DNA of 15,344 bases from Archangium sp. (lineage in GTDB: Bacteria > Myxococcota > Myxococcia > Myxococcales > Myxococcaceae): positions 1 to 15,344 of the forward strand of contig JAEUJR010000861.1 in NCBI GenBank assembly GCA_016793585.1, given 5' to 3'. Position numbers and translations under genes: made by a program. The notes beneath the pieces were generated by a model that worked only from the letters and a program-made list of their open reading frames with translations, did no database searches and was not told the DNA's origin. Numbering within the stretch: the stretch's first letter is position 1; every line of letters starts with the position of its first letter. Shown here in pieces: positions 13,344 to 15,344 of this stretch.

Positions 13344-15344
13344 TCAGGTGACGGCGCCGACGTCGCGGTGCACGCGCCGGCGGACCAGGTATTCGTCTTC
13401 TTCGAGGAAGCGGCGGGTGGCCTCGTTCAGCGTGAGGTCGTCACCCACGTGGCCGAGCACCAGCGCGTCGGCGAAATCGACCAGCGACAGACAGAAGTGG
13501 CTGTTGGTGTTGAACGCGTCGGTGACCCACGGCAGCTGCTGCGCGAGGCGCAACAGGCCGGGCAGCGCCGTCTCGGTCGGCAGATGCCCGAGCGCGCGGC
13601 CGGTGAAACGGGTGAGCTTCAAGCGGTCGACGGGAATCAGGCCCGACTCGCTGCGAGACAGCCGTGTCTGCGCGTCGTCGATGATGGGCTGCGCCTGCGT
13701 CGTCTGGCCGAGGTACGCGAGGCCACCAGCGAGCCCGAGGCGCGCGATCAGCGTCTTGGTGTCTTCACCCTTCAGCACGGCCGACGCACGCTGGAGCAGC
13801 TCGCCAGCCTCTTCACGCAGACCGACGCGCCGCAACGAACGAACGCCGGCCACGAGCGTGGCGCCGAGCTCCGACATGCCCTCTGCGCCGAGCTCGGAGA
13901 ACAGCCGGCCGAGCGACGCCACGAGCTGCTTCACCAGCGCGGTGCGGCCGAAGTGACCGGCCACCTTGAGCGCGTCTTCGTAGAGCAGCGCGCGCAGCTT
14001 CGCCGGCATCGCGTCGGACAACGTGACGAAGCGCTGCAGCAACGGCAACGCCTGCGACTCGGGCACGCTTGGCAGGAAGTCGAGCAACCCATCGATGAGG
14101 CGGGCGCGCTCTTCGACCGCGAGCTGACCATCGGCCGCGACCCGCGCGCGCTCTTCGATGCCCTTCAGCAGCTCGGCCGGGTCTTTCATGCCGCGCAGCG
14201 CGGCGAGCTCTTCGGCGCCGTGGTTCTGGTGCGCGCGGAAGAAGTCGGTCGTCGCGTCGAGGCGCTCCTGGGGTTCGAGCACGTGCGAGAACTGGCGCAG
14301 GCGGTCGACCTTGTACCGCTGAAACGGCTCGAGGTTCGGCAGCTGCCCGTTGATCTCAGGGCCGAGCGGCGTCTCGGGAGACACCCCCTCGAGCGCCTGA
14401 TCGATGCGCGCCGAGTACGCCCGCATGAGGTAGCGGTGCACCGGAGCGTTCTGATCTTTCGCGTCGGTGGTGCCGGCGACCTTCTCGAGCACGCCCATCG
14501 ATTGATCACGAAGCGCGCGCGCGCGGTCGGCCGAGCCCAGCCGCGCGAAGCCCCACGCGAACTCGAAGCCGACGTACGCACGCGTCAGGTGCGGCGGCGC
14601 CTCGACCGGCGACCGTTTGCGCGGCGTCTCGTCGAAGGCCTTGAGCAACCCCTCGAGCTGCTGCGCGACCCGGAGCGCCCGTTCGGTGCCGACCCCACCC
14701 GCGCCCGTCGTTCCCGTCACCCGCATCAGGCGGGGCACGTCGCGGTCGAGCGAGAGCCCACGCTGCAGGCGGCCGAGCACACGATCTCTCGCACGGGCGA
14801 GGCCGAGCGCGTCACCACCGGCGAGCCGCGAGAGTGCGTAGCGCGCGAGCCAGAAGCTGCGCACGTCGAGGTCGTCGTCGAACCGGTCGAAGAAGGCCGA
14901 CCACTCCGCGAGGCGGGGAACCGTCGCGCCCGCCGCTGCCTGCGCGAGCAGGTGCGCCGTCGCCGCCCGCGTCTGCTCCACGTTCGGCGTCTTCTCGTTC
15001 AGCAGCGCCTCGAGTTTTCCTCCGCTCGTGTCGGCCCAGCGCCGGGCCAGCGCCGGAGCCCCCTCGACGCCGGTCTCCCAGAGCGCGTGCGCCCACGCCA
15101 TGCCGGCATCGCGAGGCCGCTGCACGCGCGCGTACAGCTCGGCGAGCCGCGCCCAGGCCTGCTGCCGCTCGGGCGAATCGGCCTTCGCCTCCATCTCGAG
15201 AAACGCGTTCTCTTCGCGCGTGACGAGGGCCTCGAGCTCGCTCGGCGTGCGCGCGACCTCGACGGCGACGGGCGCTGGCGCACGAACGGTCTCTGGCGTC
15301 GCCAACGACGGCGCGACCCTCGTCTCGGTGCGGCCCCTGGGGCG
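13344..15344 (-). CDS. Helical-repeat (TPR-like) protein upstream of MoxR, 5'-partial
   Basis: Large, almost wholly alpha-helical protein. The frame is open to the window edge, with 653 codons from a TTG at 15305 and 13 more codons before the edge. No signal peptide or membrane helix is visible. The N-terminal part is a Pro/Ala/Val linker (APAPVAVEVA), then TPR-like helices (WARLAELYARVQRPRDAGMAWAHAL) and further Leu/Ala/Arg-rich helical pairs to about residue 600. The Pro-rich linker suggests that another domain lies upstream, outside the window. The TTG has no clear ribosome site, so it is probably not the true start. The stop is 23 bp before the MoxR ATG, so the two are likely co-transcribed. 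I do not recognise a family. It could be an adaptor or substrate-recruiting scaffold for the ATPase. Confidence 0.7.
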   Translation of the reverse strand, partial: RPRGRTETRVAPSLATPETVRAPAPVAVEVARTPSELEALVTREENAFLEMEAKADSPERQQAWARLAELYARVQRPRDAGMAWAHALWETGVEGAPALARRWADTSGGKLEALLNEKTPNVEQTRAATAHLLAQAAAGATVPRLAEWSAFFDRFDDDLDVRSFWLARYALSRLAGGDALGLARARDRVLGRLQRGLSLDRDVPRLMRVTGTTGAGGVGTERALRVAQQLEGLLKAFDETPRKRSPVEAPPHLTRAYVGFEFAWGFARLGSADRARALRDQSMGVLEKVAGTTDAKDQNAPVHRYLMRAYSARIDQALEGVSPETPLGPEINGQLPNLEPFQRYKVDRLRQFSHVLEPQERLDATTDFFRAHQNHGAEELAALRGMKDPAELLKGIEERARVAADGQLAVEERARLIDGLLDFLPSVPESQALPLLQRFVTLSDAMPAKLRALLYEDALKVAGHFGRTALVKQLVASLGRLFSELGAEGMSELGATLVAGVRSLRRVGLREEAGELLQRASAVLKGEDTKTLIARLGLAGGLAYLGQTTQAQPIIDDAQTRLSRSESGLIPVDRLKLTRFTGRALGHLPTETALPGLLRLAQQLPWVTDAFNTNSHFCLSLVDFADALVLGHVGDDLTLNEATRRFLEEDEYLVRRRVHRDVGAVT

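Noticed and set aside
2741..15344. A complete MoxR-VWA-VMAP ternary conflict system
   Set aside because: The VWA-like and MoxR genes are about 8 kb apart, separated by unrelated operons, and no caspase, protease or other effector domain was recognised in the visible part of the helical-repeat protein.
1..15344. tRNA, rRNA, CRISPR, insertion sequence, intrinsic terminator
   Set aside because: No tRNA-like, direct-repeat-spacer, transposase or GC-hairpin-plus-T-run pattern was seen by eye on either strand.

Overview
High-GC chromosomal DNA with strong G/C third-position bias, several GTG starts and almost no spacer between genes. The gene set points to a member of the Myxococcota: a short sigma-70 factor of the myxobacterial type next to an anti-sigma/Ser-Thr-kinase/TPR fusion, a c-type cytochrome fused to a copper monooxygenase, and lipoproteins with Gly/Ser/Ala linkers. 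The taxonomic call is inference from gene content. No RNA genes, insertion sequences, phage genes, CRISPR arrays or attachment sites were recognised.

Layout. (1) 5-2735, plus strand: an HTTM-domain membrane protein and a RarD-type transporter. (2) 2741-4198, minus: a ViaA-like protein with a degenerate von Willebrand A (VWA) domain, divergent from (3) 4263-4907, plus: a zinc-ribbon/B-box-like membrane protein. (4) 4911-5291, minus: a small cysteine-rich lipoprotein, divergent from (5) 5362-8697, plus: a sigma factor and, 9 bp later, a protein joining a ZAS anti-sigma zinc finger, a Ser/Thr kinase, one membrane helix and a C-terminal TPR sensor region. (6) 8793-10346, plus: a Notum/pectinacetylesterase-family lipoprotein with a tandem-repeat linker. 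(7) 10348-11649, minus: a lipoprotein with a haem CxxCH motif and all six copper ligands of the peptidylglycine monooxygenase (PHM) family. (8) 11816-12073, plus: an orphan 85-aa ORF. (9) 12074-15344, minus: an apparent operon of a helical-repeat protein (5' end outside the window), a RavA-like MoxR AAA+ ATPase and a two-helix membrane protein whose ATG overlaps the ATPase stop.

How the parts work together. The sigma factor and the ZAS-kinase fusion form a complete envelope-to-transcription circuit, in which the periplasmic TPR part probably senses and the cytoplasmic ZAS and kinase parts probably gate the sigma factor. The MoxR operon looks like a chaperone-like AAA+ module. Its usual VWA partner is not adjacent, but a VWA-like protein lies about 8 kb away on the same strand. 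All four convergent gene pairs end 0-5 bp apart, which leaves no room for intrinsic terminators. No gap longer than 300 bp lacks a gene; the longest is 11650-11815.
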